A DNA stretch of 64,000 bases from Hyphomicrobium_A sp963817485. Lineage in GTDB: Bacteria; Pseudomonadota; Alphaproteobacteria; Rhizobiales; Hyphomicrobiaceae. The DNA lies in contig CAWFOR010000013.1 in the NCBI GenBank assembly GCA_963817485.1, positions 124,001-188,000 on the forward strand, in the 5' to 3' direction. A program made the translations under genes and the position numbers. Positions 63,547-64,000 of the stretch are shown in pieces (the stretch's first letter is position 1; every line of letters starts with the position of its first letter). The notes beneath the pieces are model-generated. The model searched no databases. It had not been told where the DNA came from and worked only from the letters and a program-made list of their open reading frames with translations.

Positions 63547-64000
63547 TTACGCATCGCCCCGCCGCATGAGCGCGACGAAGAAGCCGTCGGTGCCGTGCCG
63601 GAGCGGAGTGAGCTGCAGCGTGTCTTCCTTACCGTCGGCAGAGCGCGGCGGCTCGGTGCCGAGGCGCGCACGCCACAACTCGGCATACGGGACGACAGTA
63701 AAGTCGGGGTGCTTGGCGAGGAAGGCTGCGACCTGATCCCCGTTTTCCTCCGGCAGGACCGAGCAAGTGACGTAAACGAGCGCTCCGCCGGGCTTAACCA
63801 GACCCGCGCCCAGGGCCAGAACCCCCTGCTGCTCCGCCTGGCGCTCGGGGATGTTGGCGGGCTTCAGCCGCCACTTCGAATCGGGCTTGCGCCGCCAGGT
63901 GCCCGAGCCCGTGCACGGCGCGTCGACCAGCACGAGATCGAATCGTGCACCCAGAGCCGCGAGTGCGGCCTCGTCGCCCGCCTCCATGACCTGGACATTG
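63547..64000 (-). CDS. RsmB/NOL1-NOP2-Sun family RNA cytosine-C5 methyltransferase (3' part)
   Basis: The last 151 codons of a gene entering from the right edge. DLVLVDAPCTGSGTWRRKPD (motif IV, first Cys of the pair) and LVYVTCSVLPEENGDQVAAF (motif VI with the nucleophilic Cys) define the family; it ends TDGFFVALMRRGDA. Methylates cytosine in 16S rRNA or tRNA; the N-terminal NusB-like or other domain that would separate RsmB from its paralogues is outside the window. Confidence 0.92.
   Translation of the reverse strand, partial: NVQVMEAGDEAALAALGARFDLVLVDAPCTGSGTWRRKPDSKWRLKPANIPERQAEQQGVLALGAGLVKPGGALVYVTCSVLPEENGDQVAAFLAKHPDFTVVPYAELWRARLGTEPPRSADGKEDTLQLTPLRHGTDGFFVALMRRGDA

Overview
This is high-GC chromosomal DNA (strong preference for G/C at third codon positions) from an alphaproteobacterium, most likely of the order Hyphomicrobiales (Rhizobiales). 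The evidence is the gene set and order: chpT of the CckA-ChpT-CtrA cell-cycle relay; DUF1134 and bactofilin genes; rne divergent from an amidase - PBP1A - prfB run; and the series aminotransferase / M48 protease / DsbA / aroQ / accB / accC / aat. No rRNA, tRNA, insertion sequence, prophage or CRISPR array was seen. Almost everything is core or conserved accessory genome, with many small secreted proteins of unknown function.

Layout. 0-3 kb: thiC (5' end outside the window), convergent with a solitary lpxD. 3-10 kb: small secreted proteins, a carboxyl-methyltransferase-like enzyme, SYLF and stomatin-like proteins, an FTR1 iron permease with a cupredoxin partner, a UBP zinc finger, a tiny ORF with a perfect Shine-Dalgarno sequence, and a MUG-like DNA glycosylase. 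10-18 kb: old yellow enzyme, bactofilin, a coiled-coil membrane protein, DUF1134, cysQ, chpT and fetAB. 18-24 kb: secreted proteins, cold-shock protein, rlmJ, a carbamoyltransferase and holC. 24-32 kb: der-bamB-TPR, panB, a large L,D-transpeptidase, and a NnrU-MOSC pair. 32-36 kb: a frameshifted small membrane-protein gene and three overlapping methyltransferase genes (RlmI-like, TrmH-like, PRMT-like). 36-46 kb: prfB (with a programmed frameshift site), PBP1A and amidase, divergent from rne. 46-54 kb: aminotransferase, M48 protease, DsbA, aroQ, accBC and aat. 54-57 kb: a His-rich S74-type protein, an intergenic region with two terminator-ended C-rich segments that look like small RNAs, DoxX, and an ArsR-SRPBCC pair. 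57-64 kb: guaA, an Aat paralogue, a zinc-ribbon membrane protein, TspO, an ATP-grasp ligase joined to the tail of a methyltransferase, and the 3' part of an rsmB-like gene.

How the genes work together. Envelope biogenesis is strongly represented: LpxD (lipid A), BamB (outer-membrane protein assembly), PBP1A, amidase and L,D-transpeptidase (peptidoglycan), the M48 and DsbA periplasmic proteins, a Spy-like chaperone and bactofilin. Iron is handled by two unrelated systems, FTR1 plus cupredoxin and FetAB. Translation and RNA metabolism are covered by prfB, rlmJ, the RlmI/TrmH pair, the rsmB-like gene, rne, der and two Aat-type transferases.

Points most worth a second look are the tandem candidate sRNAs at 55.5-55.9 kb with flanking TGTTCC-N4-GGAACA palindromes, the 25-codon ORF behind a perfect anti-16S sequence at 8.93 kb, the bacterial PRMT-like enzyme, the divergent Aat paralogue, the two-domain L,D-transpeptidase, and four places where a single-base frame change would restore a longer or better protein (about 6.55, 32.67, 54.66 and 62.63 kb). 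Those four are either real lesions or sequence errors.
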